Of a stretch of 64,000 nucleotides of DNA, positions 1 through 8,977 are shown piece after piece; the stretch's first letter is position 1, and the number at the start of each line of letters is the position of its first letter. The notes beneath the pieces are model-generated. The model was not told the DNA's origin. It saw only the letters and a program-made list of their open reading frames with translations, and ran no database searches. The translations under genes and the position numbers were made by a program. The stretch lies in assembly GCA_033763935.1 (NCBI GenBank), contig JANRJO010000025.1:33085-97084 (forward strand). Direction: 5' to 3'. The stretch is from DALYJJ01 sp033763935. Its GTDB lineage: Bacteria > Acidobacteriota > Terriglobia > Bryobacterales > Bryobacteraceae.

Positions 1-669
1 TCAGTCCCCGACCAGAACGGCGAGAAGGACATCCCCGGGCTGGAAGCGCTCAAGACCGCCGATGCCGCGGTCTTCTACCTGCGCTGGCGCCAGCTTCCGA
101 AAGAGCAACTGGCCCACATTGAGGCCTACATGAAGTCCGGTAAACCATTGGTCGGGCTGCGGACCACGTCGCACTCCTTCAAGTATCCGAAAGGGAGCGA
201 ACTGGAACCGTGGAACGGCTGGGCCGCCGAAGCCTTCGGCACTCCGCCCGGCTGGGGCGCTGACGGCCATACGCACTTCGGCCACAAATCGAGCACGGAC
301 GTCACCGTCATCGAAGCCGCCCGCAAACACCCCGTCCTGGCAGGGATCAGTGAACCTTTCCACGCCCGCAGCTGGCTCTACCGCGTCGCCCCGAAATGGC
401 CCCCCGCCGGCGCTACCCCGCTCCTGACCGGCAAAGCCGTTGACCCCGATAAACCCGCGGAGGAAAACCCCGTCGCCTGGACCTGGAAGAACCGCCACGG
501 CGGTCGCGTCTTCTTCACCACCCTCGGCCACCCGGAAGATTTCAAGCTGGAACAAGTGCAGCGCCTGCTGGTGAACGGCCTGTTCTGGAGCTTGGACCGC
601 AAGCCGCCGAAATGGCGAGGCGCGATGAAAATCGACGTCCCGTACCGCGGAATGGTGCCGTCCCGCTAA
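1..669 (+). CDS. ThuA-like domain protein, 5' end outside window
   Basis: The reading frame is open from base 1, so the gene starts upstream; 222 residues are visible. The sequence has the look of the ThuA/trehalose-utilisation fold, a class I glutamine-amidotransferase-like domain: an early strand ending in AAVFYLRW, a 'gkpLVGLRTTSHSF' strand-turn, a conserved HPVLAGI segment, and the late motif GGRVFFTTLGHPEDF followed by a helix leading to LFWSL. In this family the late motif is the typical C-terminal signature. The biochemical role of ThuA domains in soil bacteria is unsettled; they are often exported and sit with sugar dehydrogenases. No signal peptide can be judged because the start is missing. 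The next gene is convergent, 16 bases away. Confidence 0.75.
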   Translation, partial: SVPDQNGEKDIPGLEALKTADAAVFYLRWRQLPKEQLAHIEAYMKSGKPLVGLRTTSHSFKYPKGSELEPWNGWAAEAFGTPPGWGADGHTHFGHKSSTDVTVIEAARKHPVLAGISEPFHARSWLYRVAPKWPPAGATPLLTGKAVDPDKPAEENPVAWTWKNRHGGRVFFTTLGHPEDFKLEQVQRLLVNGLFWSLDRKPPKWRGAMKIDVPYRGMVPSR

Positions 670-685
670 TGGTCTGACTTGTGGA

Positions 686-1204
686 CTAGAGCGCCCGCGC
701 CCGCCGCGCCGCCGCCGGCTGCTCCGCCTTCGACGCCGGCTTCTTCGATGCCGGTCCCACACCCGCCTGCAACCGTCTCACCTGGTCCGTCACGCTCACC
801 AGGAACATCGGCTGCCGCGCGTTCTTCAGGATGTCGATGATGCGCGTCTGCTTGTCCTCGAGGTAAATCGACTTGCCGTCCGTCAACAGGTGCAGCTCGC
901 TGTCGCCCCCGATCACATCCGCCAGGCGCTTGCCCATCTCCTTCTGCAGGAAGCGCAGCACCCGCCGGATCTTCTGCAGCGAGAACCCTTTCCGCCGCAG
1001 CTCGGCAATCACTGTGATCTCGATTACTTCTTCGGCAAGATAGATCCGCTTGTGCCCCTCGTGCCGGGGCGAAACCACCTTCCGCTCGTCCCACCACTGC
1101 AATTGCCTGAGGCTCACCCCCGCGATCCGCGAAACATCGCTCGAGGTAAACGTCCGGTCCGGGGCTGCGCCCTCTTCAGACCTCGACTTTTTTGTTTTGA
1201 ACAT
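686..1204 (-). CDS. MerR-family transcriptional regulator
   Basis: A 172-residue protein. Residues about 18-85 form a MerR-type winged helix: TFTSSDVSRIAGVSLRQLQ, then WWDERKVVSP and an HKRIYLAEEVIEI wing. After this comes a helix (FSLQKIRRVLRFLQKE) as in MerR dimerisation regions. No cysteine cluster for metal sensing is present, so the inducer is unknown. The C-terminus is a basic, alanine-rich tail that is probably disordered. It lies 91 bases downstream of the thiS-like gene on the same strand and may be cotranscribed with it. Family assignment is firm, function unknown. Confidence 0.8.
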   Translation of the reverse strand: MFKTKKSRSEEGAAPDRTFTSSDVSRIAGVSLRQLQWWDERKVVSPRHEGHKRIYLAEEVIEITVIAELRRKGFSLQKIRRVLRFLQKEMGKRLADVIGGDSELHLLTDGKSIYLEDKQTRIIDILKNARQPMFLVSVTDQVRRLQAGVGPASKKPASKAEQPAAARRARAL

Positions 1205-1295
1205 GATGGGCCGCTTCCGTTTTGGGGAGATGCTCCGCCATAGAAGATTTTAACGGAGCCCCAAGGGGTGTCAATACCCAATTTCAGAAGCCCGC

Positions 1296-1496
1296 CTATC
1301 CCCCGCCCACAAACTGCACCACCTCTACCACTGACCCCTCGTGTAGCACGGTCTCCGCCCACTCCGCCCGCTTCACAATCCGCCGGTCCAACTCGACCGC
1401 CACCCGGTCCTCCGCCAGCCCGAGGCTTTCGAGCAACCCGGTCAAAACCATACCCGCCGGCACGGTCAACGGCTCCCCGTTCAAAACAATCTGCAC
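1296..1496 (-). CDS. thiS: ThiS/MoaD-like sulfur carrier protein
   Basis: A 66-residue ubiquitin-like protein. It begins VQIVLNGEP and ends VVQFVGGG; the terminal GG is the hallmark of sulfur carriers that are adenylated and thiocarboxylated, as ThiS is in thiazole synthesis. I chose the GTG at 1496 rather than an ATG at 1574. The resulting length and the QIxxNG start match ThiS, an AAGGAG-like stretch lies upstream, and the longer form would extend into the promoter. No thiG, thiF or other thi gene is near, so the gene is an orphan here and the partner pathway (thiamine, molybdopterin or another sulfur transfer) cannot be decided from context. Confidence 0.7.
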   Translation of the reverse strand: MQIVLNGEPLTVPAGMVLTGLLESLGLAEDRVAVELDRRIVKRAEWAETVLHEGSVVEVVQFVGGG

Positions 1497-1550
1497 TGCT
1501 TTTGTTTTATCTCCTTCCCCACCATCGTCATACCGCGCCGCCCGCCCGGT

Positions 1551-1580
1551 TTGACACCCCTTCGCCGACCTCATTATATT
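1551..1580 (+). promoter_or_regulatory. nuo operon promoter, overlapping a divergent -10 box
   Basis: TTGACA at 1551-1556 and TATATT at 1575-1580 are separated by 18 bases (17 if TTATAT is taken), a near-consensus sigma-70 promoter. Transcription would start near 1587, about 25 bases before the nuoA ATG at 1612. On the other strand the same bases read TATAAT (1578 to 1573), pointing toward thiS, although no good -35 is visible for it. The two directions therefore probably compete for the same site. Confidence 0.7.
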
Positions 1581-1611
1581 GGAATTTACAAGCCTTAGCC
1601 CGCTTCTCCCA

Positions 1612-2055
1612 ATGCCAACGAACTATCTAGAGCTGTACTTCCCGCTCCTCCTCCAGGTGGTCATCGCCTCGGTGGTGGCAGCCGGCATGATCGGCGGTTC
1701 GTTCGTTCTCGGCAAGCGGATCAAGAACAAGGTCAAAGACACCCCCTACGAATGCGGCATCAACCCCACCGGTAGCGCTCGCGAACGCTTCAGCGTCAAG
1801 TTCTACCTGGTGGCTATGCTCTTCATCCTCTTCGATATTGAAGCGATCTTCCTGTATCCGTGGGCGGTGGTCTACCGGCAGCTGAAGCTATTCGCGTTCG
1901 TGGAAATGCTGCTGTTCATTGTTCTGGTGCTGGCCGGCTACTTCTACATCTGGAAAATGGGCGCGCTCGACTGGTCCCAGGCTGGGCCGGAACCGGAGGC
2001 CGAAGGCGGGCAGCCTTCGAAGGAAAGCGCTCTCGAATTGACGGCCGGCAACTAG
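1612..2055 (+). CDS. nuoA: NADH-quinone oxidoreductase subunit A
   Basis: A 147-residue membrane subunit of complex I, near the quinone entry site. Three transmembrane helices are evident (about residues 10-30, 65-87 and 92-112), with the conserved loop DTPYECGINPTG and the FDIEAIFLYPW segment typical of NuoA. The start at 1612 is favoured over a TTG at 1579 because the latter lies inside the promoter -10 box. The C-terminus has an acidic, Pro/Glu-rich tail longer than usual. It is the first gene of the operon. The next gene is nuoC after only 33 bases, so the nuoB normally placed here is missing. Confidence 0.95.
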   Translation: MPTNYLELYFPLLLQVVIASVVAAGMIGGSFVLGKRIKNKVKDTPYECGINPTGSARERFSVKFYLVAMLFILFDIEAIFLYPWAVVYRQLKLFAFVEMLLFIVLVLAGYFYIWKMGALDWSQAGPEPEAEGGQPSKESALELTAGN

Positions 2056-2088
2056 ACTGGGAGCCGGCGGCTTAGGGACAAACGACAA

Positions 2089-2577
2089 ATGCTCTCTGAA
2101 CAGCTGAGAGACTCGGCCATTGCGGCCGCGGTCGAGGATTGGAATCCGTCCGCCATCGCCGACGGGAATCGGGCACTCGGCGAGACCACTCTCGTCATCG
2201 CGCCCGAACTCATCCTCGCCACCTGCCGCTTCCTCAAGGACGTCCAGAAGTTCGTCCGTCTTTCTTCCGTCACCGCGGTGGACTGGCACCCCCAGGAACC
2301 GCGCTTCGAAGTCGTCTACCACCTCCATTCGCTGGATCGCAACGAACGCGTCCGGTTGAAGGTCCGCCTTCCCGGCGACAATCCCCAGGTCGACTCGGTC
2401 ACCCCGGTCTGGCGCGGGGCGAACTGGTATGAACGGGAAACGTTCGACCTGTTCGGGATCACGTTCCTGGGCCACCCGAATCTCACCCGGATCATGATGC
2501 CCGAGTACTGGGAAGGCCACCCGCTCCGCAAGGACTTCCCGGTCCACGGCCACAAGTACACGTACCAGATGGAATAG
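2089..2577 (+). CDS. nuoC: NADH-quinone oxidoreductase subunit C
   Basis: A 162-residue peripheral-arm subunit (30 kDa type). The diagnostic C-terminal block is present: WYERETFDLFGITFLGHPNL followed by RIMMPEYWEGHPLRKDFP. The N-terminal third is less conserved. NuoC packs against NuoD and NuoB in the Q module. It is a separate gene here, not the fused nuoCD of enterobacteria. nuoD begins 7 bases after its stop. Confidence 0.95.
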   Translation: MLSEQLRDSAIAAAVEDWNPSAIADGNRALGETTLVIAPELILATCRFLKDVQKFVRLSSVTAVDWHPQEPRFEVVYHLHSLDRNERVRLKVRLPGDNPQVDSVTPVWRGANWYERETFDLFGITFLGHPNLTRIMMPEYWEGHPLRKDFPVHGHKYTYQME

Positions 2578-2584
2578 AGGAACC

Positions 2585-3829
2585 ATGAGCGACGTCATCG
2601 TCCCCAACCCACCGGAAGTCGAAGGCGAGGGCCCCCTCGAGCAAGCGCCTCCCTCCGCCGGCAGCACGCGCCGCATGACCCTCAACATGGGTCCCCAGCA
2701 CCCCTCCACCCACGGCGTGCTCCGCGTCATCCTCGAACTCGACGGCGAGACCATCACCAAGGCGACTCCGGACATCGGCTTCCTCCACACGGGCATCGAG
2801 AAGCAGTTCGAAGGCCGCACCTGGCAGCAGGGAGTGACGCTGACGGACCGCGTCGACTACCTCGCGAACCTTTCCAACAACCTCTGCTACGCGCTGGCGG
2901 TGGAGAAACTGCTCCAGATCGAGATCCCGCCAAAAGCCCAGTGGATGCGCGTCATGCTCGTCGAGCTCACCCGCATCAACAGCCATCTGGTATGGCTCGG
3001 CACCCACGCACTCGATATCGGCGCGATGACCGTCTTCTTCTATTGCTTCCGCGAGCGCGAAGACATCCTCCGCCTGTTCGAGATGTTCTCCGGCCAGCGC
3101 CTCATGACCAGCTACATCCGGCCCGGCGGCCTCGCCCTCGAACCGCCCCGTGGCTGGGACAAAGCCGTCCGCCGCTTTATCGAAGCCTTCCCCTCCAAAG
3201 TCGACGAGTACGAGAACCTGCTGAACAATAACCCCATCTTCGTCGAACGTACGAAGAATGTCGGCTTTGTCCCGCTCGACGTCCTCCTGGACTGGGGCGT
3301 CACCGGGCCGATGATTCGCGCCGCGGGTGTGCCCTGGGATATCCGCAAGAGCGAGCCCTATTCGAGCTACGACAAGTTTCAGTTCGAGGTCCCGACACGC
3401 ACCGCGAACGACGTGTATGCCCGTTTCCAGGTGCGCATGGAAGAACTCCGCCAGAGCGCCCGCATCGTCGTCCAGGCTCTCGAAGGCATGCCCGAAGGCC
3501 CCTGGCAGGCGAGCGACTCCCACGTGGTCCTGCCCGAGCGTGAAAAGATGAAGACCCAGATGGAGGCTCTCATCTACCACTTCAAGATTGTCACCGAAGG
3601 CTATAGCGTTCCCGCCGGAGAAGCCTACGCGTGCATCGAATCGCCCCGCGGCGAACTCGGCTACTACGTCGTCAGCGACGGCACCAGCCATCCCTACCGG
3701 GTACACATGCGCACCCCCAGCTTCGGCAATCTGCAGTCGCTCCCCGACATGATCGAAGGCAAACTCATCGCGGATACCATCGCCGCCATGGGCTCCCAGG
3801 ACTTCGTGCTGGGAGATGTGGACCGTTAG
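2585..3829 (+). CDS. nuoD: NADH-quinone oxidoreductase subunit D
   Basis: A 414-residue subunit (49 kDa type) that forms the quinone pocket together with NuoB. Visible signatures are MTLNMGPQHPSTHGVLR near residue 32, PDIGFLHTGIEK, and the C-terminal YYVVSDGTSHPYRVHMRTPS block, all conserved from hydrogenase-like ancestors. A 30-residue Pro/Glu-rich N-terminal extension precedes the core. Tightly coupled to nuoC (7 bases) and nuoE (3 bases). Confidence 0.96.
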   Translation: MSDVIVPNPPEVEGEGPLEQAPPSAGSTRRMTLNMGPQHPSTHGVLRVILELDGETITKATPDIGFLHTGIEKQFEGRTWQQGVTLTDRVDYLANLSNNLCYALAVEKLLQIEIPPKAQWMRVMLVELTRINSHLVWLGTHALDIGAMTVFFYCFREREDILRLFEMFSGQRLMTSYIRPGGLALEPPRGWDKAVRRFIEAFPSKVDEYENLLNNNPIFVERTKNVGFVPLDVLLDWGVTGPMIRAAGVPWDIRKSEPYSSYDKFQFEVPTRTANDVYARFQVRMEELRQSARIVVQALEGMPEGPWQASDSHVVLPEREKMKTQMEALIYHFKIVTEGYSVPAGEAYACIESPRGELGYYVVSDGTSHPYRVHMRTPSFGNLQSLPDMIEGKLIADTIAAMGSQDFVLGDVDR

Positions 3830-3832
3830 ACC

Positions 3833-4315
3833 ATGAAATTCTCACCGGAATTAGACAAGAAGCTGAACGACCTTCTCACCCGCTACCCCGAAGGCCGGCA
3901 GCGCGGCGCGCTCATCCCCATGCTGATGTTCGCCCAGGATGAAGTCGGCGCCATCACCAAAGAACTCATCAATGAAGTCGCGCGCCGCTGCGGCGTGACG
4001 CCTCTCCAGGTGGACGAGGTCGTCGGCTACTACTCGATGATGCACAAGAAGCCGCTCGGCAAGCATCACGTCCAGGTGTGCACGAATATTTCATGCCTCC
4101 TGGTGGGCGGCGAAGAGTTGTACGAACACGCCTGTAAGAAACTCGGAATCGGCCACAAAGAAGTCACGCAGGATGGCCAGTTCTCGCTCGAGGAAGTCGA
4201 ATGCATGGGCGCCTGCTCCTGGGCCCCCGCCATCCAGATTGGCTACGACTTCCACCACAACGTGACGCCCGAGCGCTTCGACCAGTTGATCGACGCGCTG
4301 AAGAAGGTCCAATAG
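3833..4315 (+). CDS. nuoE: NADH-quinone oxidoreductase subunit E (24 kDa, 2Fe-2S)
   Basis: A 160-residue thioredoxin-like subunit of the NADH-oxidising module. The N1a cluster ligands are visible as C-x4-C (CTNISC) and C-x3-C (CMGAC), with the expected spacing of about 36 residues. The N-terminal helical part (FAQDEVGAITKELINEVA) is also typical. It functions with NuoF and NuoG. Spacing to nuoF is 7 bases. Confidence 0.95.
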   Translation: MKFSPELDKKLNDLLTRYPEGRQRGALIPMLMFAQDEVGAITKELINEVARRCGVTPLQVDEVVGYYSMMHKKPLGKHHVQVCTNISCLLVGGEELYEHACKKLGIGHKEVTQDGQFSLEEVECMGACSWAPAIQIGYDFHHNVTPERFDQLIDALKKVQ

Positions 4316-4322
4316 CTAAGCC

Positions 4323-5642
4323 ATGCTCTACAACGAACCCAGTCCGCTGGAAGTGCGAGTACTGACGCGCCGCTTCGGCCTTCCGAACTCCGCGCACATC
4401 GATACGTACCTGGGCACCGACGGTTACAAAGCGTTCGCCAAGGCGCTCGACATGACCCAGGAGCAGATCATTGAAGAGGTCAAAGCCTCCGGCCTTCGCG
4501 GCCGCGGCGGCGCCGGCTTCCCCACCGGCATGAAATGGGGCTTCGTTCCGCGCCAGTCTCCCAAGCCGAAATACATCGTCGTGAACGCCGACGAAAGCGA
4601 ACCCGGCACTTGTAAAGACCGCCTGCTCATCGAAAACGATCCTCACCAGTTGATCGAAGGCGTGCTCATCGCCGCCCTCGCCGTCGGCGCCACCCGCGGC
4701 TGGATCTACATCCGCGGCGAGTACCGCTACCTCATCGACATCATGGACAAGGCCCTCGCCGAAGCCTACGCGCGCGGCTACCTGGGCCAGAACATCCTCG
4801 GCCGCGGCTTCCACTTCGACCTCTACACGCACACCGGCGCCGGCGCCTACGAGTGCGGCGAAGAGTCCGCTCTCCTCGAATCGCTCGAAGGCAAGCGTGG
4901 CGTTCCCCGCATCCGTCCCCCCTTCCCCGCCGTTTCCGGCGCCTTCCAGTCCCCCACCATCCTCAACAACGTCGAAACCTTCTGCGCTGTCCCTCCCATC
5001 CTCCTCGATGGCGCCGCGAAATTCGCCGCCTACGGCACCCCGAAGAACGGCGGCACCCGCCTCTTCTGCCTCAGCGGGCACGTCAACAAGCCCGGCGTCT
5101 ACGAACTTCCCATGGGCTTCAACCTCCTTCGCATGATCAACGAAGTCGGAGGCGGCATGCGCGGCGGCAAGAAGCTGAAGGCGGTCATCCCCGGCGGCTC
5201 CTCCTGTCCCGTCCTCAAAGCCGAGGAGTGCGACCTTCCCATGGACTTCGATTCGCTCATGAAGGCGAAAAGCATGCTCGGTTCCGGCGGCGTCGTCGTC
5301 ATGGATGAAACCACCGACATGGTCAAGGCCGCCCTCCGCATCATGAAGTTCTACGCCCACGAAAGCTGCGGATGGTGTATCCCCTGCCGCGAGGGCACTA
5401 CCTGGCTGAAGAAACTGCTCAGCCGCCTCGACGAGGGCCGCGGCACCCGGGCCGATATCGACCTCGTCGGCGACCTCTCCAAGAACATGCTCGGCCGCAC
5501 CTTCTGCCCCCTCGGCGATGCTGCGGCCATGCCGACCATCTCCTTCGTCGAAAAGTTCCGCGACGAGTTCGAAGCGAAGGTCGCTCGCTACGCCGCCGCT
5601 GCCGGCAGCGCCGAGCCCCGCCTCATCTCGCTCGCCCAATAG
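4323..5642 (+). CDS. nuoF: NADH-quinone oxidoreductase subunit F (NADH/FMN-binding)
   Basis: A 439-residue flavoprotein that binds NADH, FMN and the N3 4Fe-4S cluster. The glycine-rich loop GLRGRGGAGFPTGMKW (NADH/FMN site), the NADESEPGTCKDR segment, the GAGAYECGEESALL motif and the cluster motif ESCGWCIPCREGTTW with a later cysteine in GRTFCPLGD are all present. Length is normal for the family. It is located between nuoE and nuoG. Confidence 0.97.
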   Translation: MLYNEPSPLEVRVLTRRFGLPNSAHIDTYLGTDGYKAFAKALDMTQEQIIEEVKASGLRGRGGAGFPTGMKWGFVPRQSPKPKYIVVNADESEPGTCKDRLLIENDPHQLIEGVLIAALAVGATRGWIYIRGEYRYLIDIMDKALAEAYARGYLGQNILGRGFHFDLYTHTGAGAYECGEESALLESLEGKRGVPRIRPPFPAVSGAFQSPTILNNVETFCAVPPILLDGAAKFAAYGTPKNGGTRLFCLSGHVNKPGVYELPMGFNLLRMINEVGGGMRGGKKLKAVIPGGSSCPVLKAEECDLPMDFDSLMKAKSMLGSGGVVVMDETTDMVKAALRIMKFYAHESCGWCIPCREGTTWLKKLLSRLDEGRGTRADIDLVGDLSKNMLGRTFCPLGDAAAMPTISFVEKFRDEFEAKVARYAAAAGSAEPRLISLAQ

Positions 5643-5654
5643 AGGACCAAGAGA

Positions 5655-7778
5655 ATGGCTGATCTGGTAACACTCACCGTTGACGGCAAGCAGATCCAGG
5701 CGCCCGCCGGCACCCTGCTCATCGACGCCGCCAAACGCGCCGGCATTGAGATCCCCGCATTCTGCTACTACGAAGGCTATTCCCTGCAGGCCGCCTGCCG
5801 TATGTGCCTCGTGGAAGTCGAGAAAGCGCCCAAATTGCTCGCCGGTTGCACCCTGCCCGTCGCCGAGGGCATGGTCGTCTACACCGAATCGCCCGCCGTC
5901 GTCGCCGCCCGCAAAACCACACTCGAGTTCCTGCTCACCAACCACCCCCTCGATTGTCCTGTCTGCGATAAGGGCGGCGAGTGCGAACTGCAGGACATGG
6001 TCTTCCGCTACGGCGCGGGCGAAAGCCGCTTCACGGAAGTCAAACACCACGTCGACGAAAAACAGTGGTCGCCCTTCGTCTACTTCGACGCGCCCCGCTG
6101 CATCCTGTGCTACCGGTGCGTCCGCGTCTGCGCGGAAGGCATGGGCGTCGGCGCGCTTGGCGTGGTGAACCGCGGCGTTATCTCCGAGATTGCCCCCAGC
6201 CACGGCGACCACCTCGAATGCGACGAGTGCGGCATGTGCATCGACATCTGCCCCGTCGGCGCGCTCACCAGCGGCGCCTATCGCTACAAGACCCGCCCCT
6301 GGGAGATGAACCACGTCGGCACCATCTGCACCCACTGCTCGAACGGCTGCAAGACCACGCTCGGTGTCCGCAACGGCGAAATCATCCGCGCAAACAACCG
6401 CGACCGCTCCGGCATCAACGGCGAGTTCCTTTGCGTCAAGGGTCGCTTCGGCTTCGACTTCAATGACAACCCCGAACGCCTCACCTCGCCGATGATGCGC
6501 GTGGACGGGAAGCTCGAGCCCGTCTCCTGGTCTACCGCCCTCACCGCCGTCGCTACCAGGTTCGCCGAAGTGAAGCAGCGCGGCGGCGCCTTCGGCGTCA
6601 TCGGCTCCAACCACACCACCAACGAGGAAAACTACTACCTGCAGAAGTTCGCACGGCAGGGGCTGGGCGCCAACAACATCGACCATTTCCGCACTGGCGA
6701 TGTCGCGACGCTGGTCGACGCGCTGAGCGGGTCGAGCGGGACTCTGGCTCGCTTCGACGATTTCTACACCGCCAAGGCGGCGCTCGTGCTGGGCGTCGAC
6801 CTCGCGCAGCAGCAGCCGCTCCTCGCCTTCAAGCTCCGCGAAAACTGGCGCCACCACGGTCTGAAGCTGTTTGCGGTCACACCGGGGCCGGTCCGTGAGG
6901 ATAAGTACGCCACCGCGTTCACCCGGGTGGAAGCGGGCCAGCAACTCGCCGCGCTCGAACCCTGGCGAGATCAACTGAAGGCCGCCGGCGAACTCTTAAT
7001 CGTGTACGGCGCGTCGATCAAAGGCAAGGCCGTGCGTGACCTCGTCGCCTTTGGCGCGTCCCTCGGCATCCCCGTAAAATACGTGCCGCTGGTCGACTTC
7101 TCGAACTCCCGCGGCGCAATCGACATGGGCCTCGTCCCCGAGTTGCTGCCGGGCTTCAAGCCCTCCGATCAGCCCGGCCTCACCGCTCCCGAGATGCTCG
7201 CGGCCGCCAACCTCGACGTCCTCTGGATCGTCGGCGCAAACCCCTTCGAGCGAACCCAGCCCGCCGCGCAGAATGCCTTCATCGTGGTGCACGATCTCTT
7301 CCTCACCGAGACCGCGCAGCGCGCTGACGTTGTCTTCCCCGCGTCGTCCGCGTACGAGAAGAACGGCACCGTGACCAACGTTACGGGCGAACTGCAGAAG
7401 CTGAAGGCCGCCGCGAAGACCATGGGCGCCAAGTCCGACCTTGAAATCGTCGGCCTGATCTCGAAGGAGATGGGCATCAAGACCGGCATCTGGACCCCCG
7501 ACGCCGTCTTCGACGAGATTCGCAAAACGGTGCACGGCTATAATGTCCCCTTGCCCATCATCGCCACCGGCGGCGCGGCCCAAACCGCTCCCGTCAATGG
7601 CCGCGTGAAGGTGGAAGCGAACCCGGCGCTCATTCAATCGGCCGGAGACACTCTCTACACCTCGGGCTCGCTCGGCCGCTATTCGAAGGCCCTGACGTCG
7701 GTCCTCGAGTATCCCGGCCAGTTGTATCACCCGGCCCGCGGAACACCCGTGGCCGAAGAGGCGGAGGCCAGCAGGTAG
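5655..7778 (+). CDS. nuoG: NADH-quinone oxidoreductase subunit G (Fe-S protein)
   Basis: A 707-residue protein. In order: an N-terminal 2Fe-2S ferredoxin domain (cysteines in FCYYEGYSLQAACRMC and further on), the His-Cys cluster region HPLDCPVCDKGGEC, two four-cysteine groups (CILCYRCVRVC; CDECGMCIDICPVG), then CTHCSNGC followed after 27 residues by a cysteine in EFLCVKGR. That last CxxCxxxCx27C arrangement is the motif for the extra N7 cluster known from Thermus and E. coli enzymes. A molybdopterin-oxidoreductase-like C-terminal domain follows. No additional NuoI-like ferredoxin domain is fused, so NuoG does not replace the missing nuoI. Confidence 0.96.
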   Translation: MADLVTLTVDGKQIQAPAGTLLIDAAKRAGIEIPAFCYYEGYSLQAACRMCLVEVEKAPKLLAGCTLPVAEGMVVYTESPAVVAARKTTLEFLLTNHPLDCPVCDKGGECELQDMVFRYGAGESRFTEVKHHVDEKQWSPFVYFDAPRCILCYRCVRVCAEGMGVGALGVVNRGVISEIAPSHGDHLECDECGMCIDICPVGALTSGAYRYKTRPWEMNHVGTICTHCSNGCKTTLGVRNGEIIRANNRDRSGINGEFLCVKGRFGFDFNDNPERLTSPMMRVDGKLEPVSWSTALTAVATRFAEVKQRGGAFGVIGSNHTTNEENYYLQKFARQGLGANNIDHFRTGDVATLVDALSGSSGTLARFDDFYTAKAALVLGVDLAQQQPLLAFKLRENWRHHGLKLFAVTPGPVREDKYATAFTRVEAGQQLAALEPWRDQLKAAGELLIVYGASIKGKAVRDLVAFGASLGIPVKYVPLVDFSNSRGAIDMGLVPELLPGFKPSDQPGLTAPEMLAAANLDVLWIVGANPFERTQPAAQNAFIVVHDLFLTETAQRADVVFPASSAYEKNGTVTNVTGELQKLKAAAKTMGAKSDLEIVGLISKEMGIKTGIWTPDAVFDEIRKTVHGYNVPLPIIATGGAAQTAPVNGRVKVEANPALIQSAGDTLYTSGSLGRYSKALTSVLEYPGQLYHPARGTPVAEEAEASR

Positions 7779-7781
7779 GAC

Positions 7782-8975
7782 ATGGAATTCTACATCATCA
7801 CCGTGATCAAGGCGGCACTCATCGCCTTCACGATGCTCACCGCCGCCGCCTACATGGTTTGGCTCGAGCGAAAAGTCCTCGCGCACATCCAACTGCGCGT
7901 CGGCCCGACGCGGGTTGGCCCCCACGGCCTCCTGCAGCCCCTTGCCGACGCGGTCAAACTCCTCACCAAGGAAGACCTGAACCCGCCGCAGGCGAACACG
8001 TTTTACTACCTCCTCGCCCCGTTCCTTGCCGTGATGCTCGCCCTGGTCTCCATCGCCGTCATCCCCTTCGGCCCCGAGGTCGACATCTTCGGCTACAGAA
8101 CCTACCTCCAGCTCACGGACCTCTCCATCGGCGTTCTCGTTGTCCTGGCCGTCTCCTCGCTGAGCGTCTACGGCGTCTCGCTCGCCGGGTGGGCCTCCAA
8201 CAGCAAGTACGCGCTACTCGGCGGCCTGCGCAGCAGCGCCCAGATGATCAGCTATGAGCTTCCCCTCGCCATGGCCGTCGCCTCGCCGCTGCTCATCCAC
8301 AATTCGCTCAGCTTCCGCGAAATTGTGAACTCCCAGTCCGGCTACTACTTCGGGTTCATTCCGCAGTGGAGCGTCTTCGCCGCGCCGTTCCCCCAGATCT
8401 TCGCGTTCATCCTCTTCCTCATCGCGGCCTTCGCGGAAACCAACCGCGTGCCCTTTGACCTCCCTGAAGCGGAGAACGAACTCGTCGCCGGCTTCCACAC
8501 CGAGTACAGCAGCATGAAGTTCGCGGCCTTCTTCACCGCCGAATACATCAACATCCTCACCATCTGCTGCGTGGCGACGCTCCTCTTCCTTGGCGGCTGG
8601 ACGCCCCTCTGGCCTTCGGACCTCGGCTCGGACTTCGTCCCTGTCCTCCTTCACCTGGGCGCCGCCGCGATCCTCTTCTTCCACGGATCGCAGCCCGCGC
8701 GACGAACCGACAAATACACGATGCCCGCGGCAGGCGTCGTCTTCGCCGTGCTCGGCCTCACCTTCCTGGTGCCGTTCCTCAAGCCGATCCTCATCCCTCT
8801 CTTCTGGTTCATCGGCAAGACTCTCACCCTCGCCTTCATCTTCATCTGGGTCCGCGGCACACTGCCCCGGTTCCGCTATGACCAGCTCATGCGCTTCGCC
8901 TGGACCTTCATGTTCCCGGCCGCGGTGCTCAACCTCCTGGTCACCAGTCTTCTCGTAGCGCTCACTTCCAAGTAG
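7782..8975 (+). CDS. nuoH: NADH-quinone oxidoreductase subunit H
   Basis: A 397-residue membrane subunit linking the quinone chamber to the proton-pumping arm. It has the NuoH signatures ERKVLAHIQLRVGPTRVGPHG, QPLADAVKLLTKED, an AETNRVPFDLPEAENELVAGFHTEYS loop and about eight hydrophobic helices. Its length is at the upper end for the family because of a longer C-terminal helix pair. nuoJ begins 2 bases after the stop, where nuoI would normally be. Confidence 0.96.
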   Translation: MEFYIITVIKAALIAFTMLTAAAYMVWLERKVLAHIQLRVGPTRVGPHGLLQPLADAVKLLTKEDLNPPQANTFYYLLAPFLAVMLALVSIAVIPFGPEVDIFGYRTYLQLTDLSIGVLVVLAVSSLSVYGVSLAGWASNSKYALLGGLRSSAQMISYELPLAMAVASPLLIHNSLSFREIVNSQSGYYFGFIPQWSVFAAPFPQIFAFILFLIAAFAETNRVPFDLPEAENELVAGFHTEYSSMKFAAFFTAEYINILTICCVATLLFLGGWTPLWPSDLGSDFVPVLLHLGAAAILFFHGSQPARRTDKYTMPAAGVVFAVLGLTFLVPFLKPILIPLFWFIGKTLTLAFIFIWVRGTLPRFRYDQLMRFAWTFMFPAAVLNLLVTSLLVALTSK

Positions 8976-8977
8976 CC

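Noticed and set aside
4164..6974. 936-codon open frame on the minus strand
   Set aside because: It is antisense to nuoE, nuoF and nuoG, with low-complexity composition and no domain. Such frames are common opposite GC-rich genes.
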